DNA of 64,000 nt from Microvirga guangxiensis (GTDB taxonomy: Bacteria > Pseudomonadota > Alphaproteobacteria > Rhizobiales > Beijerinckiaceae). The stretch spans positions 1 to 64,000 of the forward strand of contig NZ_FMVJ01000012.1 of NCBI RefSeq assembly GCF_900102135.1. Direction: 5' to 3'. The notes under the pieces were generated by a model. That model made no database searches and had not been told where the DNA came from. It saw only the letters and a list, made by a program, of their open reading frames with translations. The stretch's first letter is position 1. Each line of letters starts with the position of its first letter. A program made the position numbers and the translations under genes. Below are positions 53,834 to 62,397 of this stretch, piece by piece.

Positions 53834-54880
53834 GTGAAGCTGAAGAAGAATCTCGTTGCTGCCACGATGCTGGCGGGCTCCATGACCGCGCTGTCCTTCC
53901 TGTCCGCCGGAGCGGCACAGGCGCAGGGCGCGCTCGTGATGTATTGCGGCGTGCAGGAAGAATGGTGCCGCGCCATGGTCACGGCCTTCGAACGTGAGAC
54001 GGGCATCAAGGTATCCATGACCCGCAAGAGCGCGGGCGAAGTCTTTGCCCAGGTGAAGGCCGAGGCGGCCAATCCGCGCGCCGACATCTGGTGGGGCGGC
54101 ACGGGCGACCCCCACATGCAGGCCGCCGAAGAAGGCCTGACGGTGGAATACACCTCGCCGAGGATGAGCGAATTGCAGGATTGGGCCGTGCGCCAGTGGG
54201 AGCAGTCCAAGAAGCGCACCGTCGGCATCTATTCCGGCGCGCTCGGCTTCGGCTACAACACGGAGCTCGCCAAATCGAACAATGCCGGCGAGCTGAAGTG
54301 CTGGGCCGACCTGCTCAAGCCCGAGTTGAAGGACGAAGTGCAGGTCGCCGATCCGAACTCTTCCGGCACGGCCTATACGCTGCTCGCCTCCATCGTCCAG
54401 ATCATGGGCGAGGACAAGGGCTTCGAATATCTCAAGGCGCTCCACAAGAACGTCAACCAGTACACCAAGTCGGGCGCTGCTCCCGCCAAGGCCATGGCCC
54501 AGGGTGAGACCACCGCCGGCATCGCCTTCATGCACGACATCGTCACGATGGTCGTGGACAAGGCGCCTGTGAAGGTTGTCGCGCCTTGCGAAGGCACGGG
54601 CTACGAGATCGGTTCCATGTCGATTATCAAGGGCGCGAAGAACATGGAAAGCGCGCAGAAGTTCTATGATTGGGCTCTGTCGGCCGATGCCCAGAAACTC
54701 GGCGCCGAGGCCAAGTCCTATCAGGTGCCGTCCAACAAGAGCACGCCGATCCCGCCACAGGCTCCGAAGATGACGGACATCAAGCTGATCAACTTCGATT
54801 TCGCCAAGTACGGCTCGTCGGAAGAGCGCAAGCGCCTCCTGTCCAAGTGGGACAACGAGGTCAAGAACCTGCCGAAATAG
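53834..54880 (+). CDS. ABC importer substrate-binding protein, AfuA-like
   Basis: 348 residues from a GTG start after GGGAGGA. Signal peptide to about AQAQG (residue 31). The fold is that of ferric/sugar-phosphate binding proteins (ALVMYCGVQEEWCRAMVTAF, RADIWWGGTGDPHMQAAEEG). I do not see the Tyr-Tyr iron pair of FbpA. H234, D235 and E258 are spaced as in the AfuA residues I recall binding hexose-6-phosphate. Ligand prediction is therefore phosphorylated carbohydrate, not iron. Operon with permease and ATPase. Confidence 0.85.
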   Translation: MKLKKNLVAATMLAGSMTALSFLSAGAAQAQGALVMYCGVQEEWCRAMVTAFERETGIKVSMTRKSAGEVFAQVKAEAANPRADIWWGGTGDPHMQAAEEGLTVEYTSPRMSELQDWAVRQWEQSKKRTVGIYSGALGFGYNTELAKSNNAGELKCWADLLKPELKDEVQVADPNSSGTAYTLLASIVQIMGEDKGFEYLKALHKNVNQYTKSGAAPAKAMAQGETTAGIAFMHDIVTMVVDKAPVKVVAPCEGTGYEIGSMSIIKGAKNMESAQKFYDWALSADAQKLGAEAKSYQVPSNKSTPIPPQAPKMTDIKLINFDFAKYGSSEERKRLLSKWDNEVKNLPK

Positions 54881-54895
54881 GTTTGACTGAACCGG

Positions 54896-54933
54896 ACCGG
54901 CGGAGGCTGCGGCTTCCGCCGGTCTGTATTTTT
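54896..54933 (+). terminator. Intra-operon hairpin after binding-protein gene
   Basis: Twelve-pair stem (54896-54907 with 54912-54923), TGCG loop, tail CTGTATTTTT. It lies 15 bases past the binding-protein stop and 76 before the permease, so partial termination could keep the binding protein more abundant than the membrane parts. Confidence 0.75.
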
Positions 54934-54998
54934 CTGAAAATCTGGTTTGAAAGCGGGATCTTCTGGCGTCCCGCATCGACGTTTACGCGAGAACAGAC

Positions 54999-57188
54999 AT
55001 GTCACGGGCAACCCTTGGCTGGATCGTTCTGGGCTGGGTCGGCTTTGCCCTCCTGCCCTGGTACGGTTTCGACCGCACAGCCGTTCCGACCCTCACCGAC
55101 TACATCATCGGCGGATCGGCTCTCGTTCATGGCCTGAAAGGCGCCTGGTGGCTTCTGCCCGTTCTCGTGCCTCTCCTGATGAGCCTGCGGCCTGCGGCCC
55201 TTCCGTCGCGCCCGGACAACAGCACTTGGCTGATCGCCTCCGGCCTTACGGGACTTGCGCTCATCGTCCTCCAGGGCTTCACCATCGGGTTGAACGGCTG
55301 GAACCTCGATATTCTGAAGGTGATCAGCGGCGACAATGGGCCAAGCCAGGGCGGCATGGGTTATGGCGCGGCACTGACCTCCATCGCCTTCCTCATCGTC
55401 CTGTGCCATGGGCTGGCCGCGCGCGGCTGGTGCCGAGGCGATGCCTTCGTGACATCCTCGATCGGCATCGTCGTCGCCCTCATCATCGTTTTCGTCTTCT
55501 TCCCCGTTTCGACTATCCTCGCGAGCGCCTTCGCCGACAACAACGGCGATTTCGCTCCCCTCGAGTTCGTGACCAAGTTCATGGACCGGTCGATCTGGGG
55601 CCTCGACTGCCTGACGAGCGACCTGCGTTGCGGCGTGGCCTGGAACACCCTGTTCCTCGGCGTGCTCGTCGCCTTCGGCACGACCGCGCTCGGCCTCGCC
55701 TTCGCGCTCATCGCAACCCGCACGGCGTTCCGTTACAAAAAGCTGCTTCGCGTGATGAGCGTTCTGCCCATCATCACGCCTCCGTTCGTGATCGGCCTGG
55801 CACTGATCCTGATCTTCGGTCGCTCCGGCGCCCTCTCCTCAGTGTTGTGGGAGTGGTTCGGCATTCCGCGTTCGCGCTGGATCTATGGCCTGCCCGGCAT
55901 CTTCATCGCGCAGCTTCTCGCCTTCACGCCCATCGCCTTCCTCGTGCTCATCGGTGTGGTGCAGGGCATCAGCCCGACGCTGGAGGAAGCCTCCCAAACC
56001 CTCCGCGCCAAGAGCTGGACGACCTTTCTCACCGTGACACTGCCGCTGATGCGTCCGGGTCTCGCGAACGCCTTCCTCCTCGGCTTCGTCGAGAGCCTCG
56101 CGGATTTCGGCAACCCGCTCGTTCTCGGCGGCAATTTCGAGGTGCTCTCCACCAAGATCTTCTTCGCCGTCGTCGGGGCGCAGCAGGATCAGGGACGAGC
56201 GGCGGTACTCTCGATCATCCTGCTCGCCTTCACGCTTGGTGCGTTCTGGCTGCAGCATGCGTGGCTCGGCAAGAAGGTGTACACGACGGTGACGGGCAAG
56301 GGCGATGCGGGCATTCCGCTGCCCCTGCCCCGCCGTGTGGCGCTGGCCTCGTATTTCACCGCCATTCCGTGGGCATTGTTCACGGTTGGCGTTTACGCGA
56401 TCATTCTGGTCGGCGCCTTCGTGCGCTCCATGGGCCGTGACTACACGCCGACGCTGGAACACTTCCTCACCGCCTTCCGCGTCGAAGCGACCGAGCGCGG
56501 TTTCTTCTTCTCCGGTTCGGCATGGGACTCCTTCTTCGCGACGATCAAAGTCGCGGGCATTTCCGCACCGCTGACCGCGGCCATCGGCCTGCTGACGGCC
56601 TATCTTCTCACCCGCCAGCGGTTCTCCGGCCAGCGCTCGTTCGAGTTCGGCACGCTTCTGAGCTTCGCGATCCCCGGAACCGTCGTGGGCGTGTCCTACA
56701 TCCTCGCCTTCAACGTGCCGCCGATCGAAATCACCGGCACGGGCTTCGTGCTCGTGATGTGCTTCGTGTTCCGCAACATGCCCGTGGGCGTGCGCTCCGG
56801 CATCGCAACCCTGAGCCAGATCGACAAGAGCCTCGACGAAGCCTCGCTCACCCTCGGCGCCCGCTCGGCCACCACCATGCGCCGCGTGGTGCTCCCCCTG
56901 CTGCGCCCGGCCATCGTCGCCTCGCTCGTCTATTCCTTCGTGCGTGCCATGACCGCCGTCAGCGCCGTGATCTTCCTGGTCACTGCCGAATACAACATGG
57001 CGACGACCTACATCGTCGGCCGCGTCGAAGCCGGCGAGTTCGGCCTCGCGATCGCCTATTCCACCGTGCTCATCGTCGTCATGCTGATTGCGATCCTCGC
57101 GATCCAGCTTGCCGTCGGCGAGCGGCGCCTCGGGCGCCGCTCCGCCAGCACTTCAGCCAACCCCGTTGCCGCTCCAGCCATTCCATGA
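54999..57188 (+). CDS. ABC importer double permease, AfuB/FbpB-like
   Basis: 729 residues. Two permease halves each carry an EAA loop (EEASQTLRAKSWTTFLTVTLP, about 330, and DEASLTLGARSATTMRRVVLP, about 615). The N terminus adds an extra ~170 residues with four hydrophobic segments (PWYGFDRTAVPTLTDYIIGG) absent from ordinary FbpB (about 550). The longer form is like AfuB. Stop overlaps the ATPase start (ATGA). Confidence 0.92.
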   Translation: MSRATLGWIVLGWVGFALLPWYGFDRTAVPTLTDYIIGGSALVHGLKGAWWLLPVLVPLLMSLRPAALPSRPDNSTWLIASGLTGLALIVLQGFTIGLNGWNLDILKVISGDNGPSQGGMGYGAALTSIAFLIVLCHGLAARGWCRGDAFVTSSIGIVVALIIVFVFFPVSTILASAFADNNGDFAPLEFVTKFMDRSIWGLDCLTSDLRCGVAWNTLFLGVLVAFGTTALGLAFALIATRTAFRYKKLLRVMSVLPIITPPFVIGLALILIFGRSGALSSVLWEWFGIPRSRWIYGLPGIFIAQLLAFTPIAFLVLIGVVQGISPTLEEASQTLRAKSWTTFLTVTLPLMRPGLANAFLLGFVESLADFGNPLVLGGNFEVLSTKIFFAVVGAQQDQGRAAVLSIILLAFTLGAFWLQHAWLGKKVYTTVTGKGDAGIPLPLPRRVALASYFTAIPWALFTVGVYAIILVGAFVRSMGRDYTPTLEHFLTAFRVEATERGFFFSGSAWDSFFATIKVAGISAPLTAAIGLLTAYLLTRQRFSGQRSFEFGTLLSFAIPGTVVGVSYILAFNVPPIEITGTGFVLVMCFVFRNMPVGVRSGIATLSQIDKSLDEASLTLGARSATTMRRVVLPLLRPAIVASLVYSFVRAMTAVSAVIFLVTAEYNMATTYIVGRVEAGEFGLAIAYSTVLIVVMLIAILAIQLAVGERRLGRRSASTSANPVAAPAIP

Positions 57189-58300
57189 ACCAGATGACTT
57201 CACTCAGCTCCCTGTCCCGCTCCCCGGTGTCCAAGAAGCAGGCGGCATCGGTCGAATTTCGCAACGTGACGAAGCGGTACGGCAACGTCACGGCCGTGGA
57301 CAGCGTGTCCTTCACCATCGAGCCCGGCCAGCTCGTGACGCTGCTGGGCCCCTCGGGCTGCGGCAAGACCACGACGCTTCGCATGATCGCCGGCCTCGAA
57401 ATGGCAAGCGAAGGCCAGATCCTGATCGGCGGCCGCGACGTGACCAACCTCTCCGCCGCCGACCGCGATGTGAGCATGGTCTTCCAGTCCTACGCGCTGT
57501 TCCCGCACATGTCGGTTCTGGAGAACGTGGCATACGGGCCGACCGTGCAGGGCATCTCGAAGAAGGACGCCAACGAGATGGCGATGGAGAAGCTCGAGAT
57601 CATCGGCCTCAAGGGTCTCGAGAAGCGCTCCCCGTCCGAGCTTTCCGGCGGCCAGCAGCAACGCGTTGCCGTGGCCCGCGCACTCGTTCTGGAACCGCAG
57701 GTGCTGCTATTCGACGAGCCCCTCTCCAACCTCGACGCCAAGCTGCGCCGCCGCGTGCGCGAGGACATCCGCGAGCTGCAGCAGAGCCTCAATCTCACCG
57801 TGGCCTACGTGACGCACGATCAGGAGGAGGCGCTCGCCGTTTCCGACCACATCATCGTGATGTCCAACGCGCGCATCGCCCAGACCGGAACCCCGCGCGA
57901 GCTTTATGAGGAACCGGCGGACCTGTTCGTCGCCGACTTCATCGGCGATGCCAACATCATCTCCGGCGAAGTGCTGGATGAAGGGGGAGCGGTGGCGAAT
58001 GTTCGTATCGGGGGCGTAGACATTCAACTTCCCCGTCGCGGCGTGGGCCGAGGCCCCGTGAAGCTCGCTGTGAGGCCCGATGCGATTGCGCTGGATGAGG
58101 GCTCGGCGGCCTCTGGCAAGCTCATGGGCACGGTGAAGAAGGCGTCCTACCTAGGCACACAAGTGGAGTACGAGGTCGAGAGCCCTATCGGGGAGCTGTT
58201 CGTGGTCCAATATGGCCGTAAGGATCCGATTGCTCCGGGCACGCCGATCTCGGTTTCTTTCGCCACCCAGCGCGGCATCGCGATCATTCCGGGAGCTTGA
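57185..58300 (+). CDS. ABC importer ATP-binding protein, AfuC-like
   Basis: 371 residues. Walker A GPSGCGKTT, signature LSGGQQQR, Walker B VLLFDEPLSNLDAKLRRRVR, switch His in VTHDQEEALAVSDH, C-terminal TOBE regulatory domain (about 290-365). Energises the importer. Coupled to the permease gene by ATGA. Confidence 0.95.
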   Translation: MNQMTSLSSLSRSPVSKKQAASVEFRNVTKRYGNVTAVDSVSFTIEPGQLVTLLGPSGCGKTTTLRMIAGLEMASEGQILIGGRDVTNLSAADRDVSMVFQSYALFPHMSVLENVAYGPTVQGISKKDANEMAMEKLEIIGLKGLEKRSPSELSGGQQQRVAVARALVLEPQVLLFDEPLSNLDAKLRRRVREDIRELQQSLNLTVAYVTHDQEEALAVSDHIIVMSNARIAQTGTPRELYEEPADLFVADFIGDANIISGEVLDEGGAVANVRIGGVDIQLPRRGVGRGPVKLAVRPDAIALDEGSAASGKLMGTVKKASYLGTQVEYEVESPIGELFVVQYGRKDPIAPGTPISVSFATQRGIAIIPGA

Positions 58301-58303
58301 TCC

Positions 58304-59113
58304 CTAGACTGCGCCCTCATCTGGAATGTTGAGGATCGTTCCGCATGCCTTGCAATGGATTGCGTCCCTGTCATGCCTCTGCAACCCGCAGACAGGACAG
58401 GGATAACGCACCTTGTTGGGCCGCAGCAGAACCTGCACGAGGCGCAAGAAGAGGGTCACGCCGAAAATCATGATGATGACGGAAATCAGGTGCCCCAAGG
58501 TGCCTGTGAGCGTGATGTCGCCAAACCCTGTCGTAGTGAGCGCCGCAATCGTGAAGTAGAGCGCGTCCACGTAATTGCCGATTTTCTCATTGGTCCAACG
58601 CTGCGTCTCATAAACGAAGCCGGTCATGATGAAGATGAAGACGCCGAGATTGACGGTCGCGATGATCAGCTCTTCGTTGCGACGGAAGAACACGCTGTCT
58701 GCCCGCAGCCGCGCCAGGAGCTGATAGGTTCGCAGGAGCCGCACCGTGCGCAGGATGCGCAGGAAGCCGATACCCTCGCCGACCACGGGCGCGAGAAACG
58801 ACACGATGGCGGCGATATCGGCGAACGTGACCGGATGCGCGAGGTCCCGCAACCGGTTCCGGCTGATGGCGATGCGGGCCAGAAAATCCGCCAGAACCGC
58901 GAGGCCGATCACCACGTCGACCCATTCAAGAGCCCCGTAGCGCGGCAGGAACGACGTAACCACGATGAAGAGGATCGTGGCGATATCGAAAAGAAGAAGG
59001 CCGTAACGGAAACGATGGGCCTCGGGAGCATCGCTCTCATAGAGAAACCGGAGCTTCTCGACCATGGGCCAGCGGGAGAAGCCCCCAGCTTGGCGGGAAG
59101 AGGCGTCTAGCAT
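58304..59113 (-). CDS. Potassium-channel-like ion channel with C-terminal zinc ribbon
   Basis: 269 residues from ATG 59113 (first ATG; weak ribosome site; a start at 59065 is possible). Voltage-sensor-like helices include a charged one (RILRTVRLLRTYQLLARLR, S4-like), followed by the pore helix and filter TTTGFGD, a variant of TVGYGD. The C terminus has CPVCG and CKACG, a zinc-ribbon pair. Four subunits would form a cation channel, potassium likely. Convergent with the ATPase gene, four bases apart. Confidence 0.88.
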   Translation of the reverse strand: MLDASSRQAGGFSRWPMVEKLRFLYESDAPEAHRFRYGLLLFDIATILFIVVTSFLPRYGALEWVDVVIGLAVLADFLARIAISRNRLRDLAHPVTFADIAAIVSFLAPVVGEGIGFLRILRTVRLLRTYQLLARLRADSVFFRRNEELIIATVNLGVFIFIMTGFVYETQRWTNEKIGNYVDALYFTIAALTTTGFGDITLTGTLGHLISVIIMIFGVTLFLRLVQVLLRPNKVRYPCPVCGLQRHDRDAIHCKACGTILNIPDEGAV

Positions 59114-59243
59114 GAGTAAAGCGGTGCTTTCTGAAGTAGGATCCCCTCCAATATCTAGAAGGCAGCCCTGCAATTCCAACAGGGTGCTTTTTGCCCAAAA
59201 ATCGCTTACCCCATGGCAGCCCTATACTTGAAGAGACGGACGA

Positions 59244-59903
59244 ATGCTCAAGGCTTTGATTTTCGACATGGACGGCACCCTGGTGCACAGCGACCCCGTC
59301 CACATGAAGGCCTTCATCGAAGTGCTGAGCCCTGAAGGGGTGACGATCGACGATGAGGTCTATCGGTCCACGATCATCGGCCGCACCAACGAGACCATCT
59401 TCGCCAGCCTCCTGCCCCATCGCAGCGTGGACGAGCATGTGGCTTTTGCCGACGAGAAGGAGGCTGCTTTCCGCCGTCTGGCGCTCGACCTGAATCCTCT
59501 GGACGGCCTGATCGACCTGCTCGATTGGGCGGAAGCACAGGGCATCAAGATCGCGCTCGTCACCAATGCGCCCCGTCTCAATGCAGAGCATATGCTGGAT
59601 GTGCTGGGCATCACGGAGCGTTTTCCGGTGCAGATCACCATTGATCAGGTAGCCCGCGGCAAGCCGGATCCCCTGCCCTATCTCACGGCCCTGGAGCGCC
59701 TCGGCGTGCGGGCAGAGGAAGCCATCGCCTTCGAGGATTCTCCTTCCGGCATGAAGGCGGCCAAGGGTGCGGGGATTTACTCCTTCGGCGTGCTGACAGG
59801 CCTCAAAGCCGAGGAAATGCTGGCCGTAGGCGCCGATGCCACGCTCGCCGACTTCCGCGATAGCGGCCTGTGGAACCTGCTGAAGCAGAAAAGCGCCGCC
59901 TGA
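59244..59903 (+). CDS. HAD-superfamily phosphatase
   Basis: 219 residues; catalytic motif DMDGTLVHSD at the N terminus, helical cap, ALVTNAPRLN motif II, GKPDPLPYL and EDSPSGMKAAKGAG motif IV. Similar to phosphoglycolate-phosphatase/beta-phosphoglucomutase-like enzymes. Substrate unknown. An 11-pair hairpin follows. Confidence 0.92.
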   Translation: MLKALIFDMDGTLVHSDPVHMKAFIEVLSPEGVTIDDEVYRSTIIGRTNETIFASLLPHRSVDEHVAFADEKEAAFRRLALDLNPLDGLIDLLDWAEAQGIKIALVTNAPRLNAEHMLDVLGITERFPVQITIDQVARGKPDPLPYLTALERLGVRAEEAIAFEDSPSGMKAAKGAGIYSFGVLTGLKAEEMLAVGADATLADFRDSGLWNLLKQKSAA

Positions 59904-59911
59904 CGCGGCTT

Positions 59912-59940
59912 CGATCCGCCGGACCCGAACCGGCGGATCG
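59912..59940 (+). repeat. Perfect hairpin after HAD gene
   Basis: CGATCCGCCGG (59912-59922) and CCGGCGGATCG (59930-59940), seven-base loop. Not followed by a T-run, so an attenuator or Rho-dependent stop is possible rather than a classic terminator. Confidence 0.6.
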
Positions 59941-59975
59941 TTGACACTCCGGCTTACACCGACGACCCTGACGGA

Positions 59976-60791
59976 ATGAAGGCGACCGAACGCCCGTTCC
60001 ACTCGCGGGCATCCCTGTACGATGACCTGAAGCGCCTTGGCGTCCGGCCCGGCGACATGGTGATGGTGCATGCGGCCATGCGTCGTGTCGGCCCTCTGCT
60101 CAACGGCCCCGATGCCCTGATTGGCGCGCTTCTGGATGCCGTCGGTCCGAACGGGACCCTGATGGCCTATGTGGATTGGGACGCTCGCTATGATGAGTTG
60201 CTCGATGAGGAGGGGCGTGTTCCTCCGGAATGGCGCGATCACATTCCGCCCTTCGACGCGGCTTCATCCCGCGCCATTCGTGACCATGGCATCCTCGCCG
60301 AATTCATTCGCACCACCCCCGGCGCCCGGCGCAGCGGCAATCCGGGTGCTTCAGTCGCAGCGATCGGTGCGCAGGCGGATTGGCTGACCGCGAACCATCC
60401 GCTCGATTACGGCTATGGCGAAGGCTCGCCTTTTGCCAAGCTGGTCAAGGCCGGTGGCAAGGTACTGATGGTCGGTGCGCCGCTCGATACGATGACGCTG
60501 CTTCACCATGCCGAACATCTCACCCGGATCCCGAACAAGCGCATTCGCCGCTACGAAGTGCCCTTTGCAGCGCCCGGTGGTGTGCATTGGCGGATGGTAG
60601 AGGAATTCAACACCTCCGATCCGGTGGTGTCGGGTTTCGCGGATGACTATTTCGCCGTCATCGTCGGCGAATTCCTCACAAGCGGTCAGGGAAGTCAGGA
60701 TCTCGTGGGCTCGGCTCCTTCGGTACTGGTCGATGCCGCCTCCATATGCGCCTTTGCCGTCGGTTGGATGGAGCGCAACGCAGATCCTTAA
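59976..60791 (+). CDS. AAC(3)-family aminoglycoside N-acetyltransferase
   Basis: 271 residues. Family features are MVMVHAAMRRVGPLLNGPDA, MAYVDWDARYDELLDEE, GARRSGNPGASVAAIGAQAD, DYGYGEGSPFAKLVKAGGKV and VGAPLDTMTLLHHAEHL. This is the AAC(3) (antibiotic_NAT) family that acetylates the 3-amino group of aminoglycosides. Activity on drugs is not shown by sequence; relatives are common in soil bacteria. Stop overlaps the HxlR gene tail-to-tail by four bases. Confidence 0.88.
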   Translation: MKATERPFHSRASLYDDLKRLGVRPGDMVMVHAAMRRVGPLLNGPDALIGALLDAVGPNGTLMAYVDWDARYDELLDEEGRVPPEWRDHIPPFDAASSRAIRDHGILAEFIRTTPGARRSGNPGASVAAIGAQADWLTANHPLDYGYGEGSPFAKLVKAGGKVLMVGAPLDTMTLLHHAEHLTRIPNKRIRRYEVPFAAPGGVHWRMVEEFNTSDPVVSGFADDYFAVIVGEFLTSGQGSQDLVGSAPSVLVDAASICAFAVGWMERNADP

Positions 60792-61192
60792 GCCGCGTCG
60801 GATCGGCTCTGAAGGGAATCGGCAGTTTCAGCCGCATTGTCGAAGCGCCGCCGCGCTTCCAGGATCTCATCCCGATTCTCGATGGCCCAGGCGCCCAGGG
60901 CCCTGACAGTCTTGAGCAGGCTGCAACCCAGCTCTGTGAGCTGGTACTCCACCCTTGGCGGAATAGTGGGATAGACGGTGCGCGTAACGAGGCCGTCACG
61001 CTCCAAACCGCGCAGGGTCAGGGTCAGCATGCGCTGCGAAACGCCCTCGACCGTGCGGCGCAACTCGTTGAATCTCTTGGGACCTTCGCCAAGCCGCACG
61101 ACGACTTGCACACTCCACTTGTCACCGACGCGGGAAAGGATTTCCGTAACCGTGTGACAATTGGTAGGCACATGAATGTGACTGGGTGACAT
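60788..61192 (-). CDS. HxlR-family transcriptional regulator
   Basis: 134 residues. HxlR winged helix: LSRVGDKWSVQVVVRLGEG, RFNELRRTVEGVSQRMLT, LTLRGLERDGLVTRTVYP, RVEYQLTELGCSLL. One cysteine near the N terminus (NCHTVTEIL) is at the redox-sensor position of the YodB/HypR group. It diverges from the FMN reductase gene it probably controls. Confidence 0.92.
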   Translation of the reverse strand: MSPSHIHVPTNCHTVTEILSRVGDKWSVQVVVRLGEGPKRFNELRRTVEGVSQRMLTLTLRGLERDGLVTRTVYPTIPPRVEYQLTELGCSLLKTVRALGAWAIENRDEILEARRRFDNAAETADSLQSRSDAA

Positions 61193-61249
61193 GAAAGTGC
61201 CTCCTTGCGCGATCCTCGAGAAGTTACTTAATGAGCCTCGGTTACAAAA

Positions 61250-61270
61250 GGGAACTTAAGGATAGCTCCC
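61250..61270. promoter_or_regulatory. Candidate HxlR operator
   Basis: GGGAACT (61250-61256) and AGCTCCC (61264-61270) are complementary with one mismatch and a seven-base centre. It lies 26 bases upstream of the FMN reductase start and 58 from the HxlR start. Probable shared operator. Confidence 0.55.
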
Positions 61271-61295
61271 TTGCTTTGCAAATTCAGGAGTCTTC

Positions 61296-61898
61296 ATGAC
61301 GCTCAAGCTTCACACGATCGTTGCCAGCACCCGCCCGGGCCGCATCGGCCCCGGCATCGCGCACTGGTTCAACGACTTTGCCGCCAAGCATGGCAAGTTC
61401 GACCCCGTCCTTGTGGACCTGGCCGATTTCAACCTGCCTATCTTCAATGAGCCTGAGCATCCGCGCCTGCGCAACTACCATCATGCTCACACCAAGGCTT
61501 GGAGCGAGAGCGTCGCCGAGGCCGATGCCTTCGTGTTCGTGACGCCCGAATACAATTTCGGTCCGCCCCCGTCCCTGCTGAATGCGCTCAACTATCTTGT
61601 GTCCGAGTGGCAATATACGCCTGCCGGCTTCGTGAGCTATGGCGGCGTCTCGGGCGGCTTGCGGGCCGTACAGGTGACGAAGCAGATCCTCACCACCTTC
61701 AAAGTCATGCCGATTACGGAAGGCGTGCCGATGCCGATGGTGTTCCAGCACCTGGAGAACGGAAAGCTCAATGCTCCCGACATCTACAAGACCTCTGCCG
61801 CGGCCATGCTGGACGAGCTGCACGTGTGGGCCGAGGCGCTGAAGAGCACCCGCGCCAAGCACAAGGCCTCGCTGGAGCGCAAGGCCGAGGCTGCTTAA
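61296..61898 (+). CDS. NADPH-dependent FMN reductase family protein
   Basis: 200 residues. Flavodoxin-like fold: IVASTRPGRIGPGIAHWF (phosphate loop), VFVTPEYNFGPPPSLLNALN, GFVSYGGVSGGLRAVQ. The family includes azo-, quinone and chromate reductases. Divergent from an HxlR regulator, as in electrophile-response pairs. A terminator follows. Confidence 0.92.
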   Translation: MTLKLHTIVASTRPGRIGPGIAHWFNDFAAKHGKFDPVLVDLADFNLPIFNEPEHPRLRNYHHAHTKAWSESVAEADAFVFVTPEYNFGPPPSLLNALNYLVSEWQYTPAGFVSYGGVSGGLRAVQVTKQILTTFKVMPITEGVPMPMVFQHLENGKLNAPDIYKTSAAAMLDELHVWAEALKSTRAKHKASLERKAEAA

Positions 61899-61918
61899 GA
61901 CCTGGACACATTCCATTC

Positions 61919-61956
61919 AAAAGGCATCGCTGCGACGAGCGGCGATGCCTTTTGCT
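61919..61956 (+). terminator. Terminator after FMN reductase
   Basis: AAAAGGCATCGC / GCGATGCCTTTT with an 11-base loop and GCTTT tail. Convergent with the cupin gene. Confidence 0.85.
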
Positions 61957-62304
61957 TTATGTGGCAATCCGCTCCCGCTTAGGCCCGTAAAAAATCACCC
62001 ACGTCTTGAAGTCTTCCGAGAAGGTTTCGAAGCGATGCGGGACATAGGCCGGAACATAGAGAAGATCGCCGGCCTCGAAGGTCACAAGCTCCTTGCCGCG
62101 GCTGAACGTGCCATGGCCGGAGGCGATGATGTAGAGCTCGTCGCGCTCGTGCGGCTGCTGCTTGTCTGTTCCAACGGGCGCATAGAGTTCAATCGAGATT
62201 TCATCTCCACGATCGAAGACTACATTGAACGGATTGTCAGCGGAAAGGCGCGCTGCCGCCTGAGCGAGCGCTACCTGAATATCGCTCCTTGAATCTGCCG
62301 CCAT
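61957..62304 (-). CDS. Cupin-domain protein
   Basis: 115 residues from MAADSRSDIQVALAQAA, with GGAG upstream; ATG 62328 is possible. Cupin motifs: PHERDELYIIASGHGTF and the second YVPAYVPHRFETF. Small metal-binding barrel; function unknown. Convergent with the FMN reductase gene. Confidence 0.9.
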   Translation of the reverse strand: MAADSRSDIQVALAQAAARLSADNPFNVVFDRGDEISIELYAPVGTDKQQPHERDELYIIASGHGTFSRGKELVTFEAGDLLYVPAYVPHRFETFSEDFKTWVIFYGPKRERIAT

Positions 62305-62330
62305 CGTGTTTTCTCCATGCAGGCCCATGG

Positions 62331-62359
62331 AAAACGGCGCATCATGTGCTGATGCGCCG
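62331..62359 (-). terminator. Terminator of alcohol dehydrogenase transcript
   Basis: CGGCGCATCA / TGATGCGCCG with TGTGC loop; on the minus strand TTTT follows. It is 38 bases past the alcohol dehydrogenase stop. Confidence 0.8.
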
Positions 62360-62397
62360 CCATTCCGAAATCCTCAGGCACATGCCTGGGAAATATA

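Noticed and set aside
53834-58300. Simple iron(III) (FbpABC) annotation
   Set aside because: No Tyr-Tyr iron pair and AfuA-like residue spacing plus phosphatase neighbour favour sugar phosphate; kept as an open alternative.
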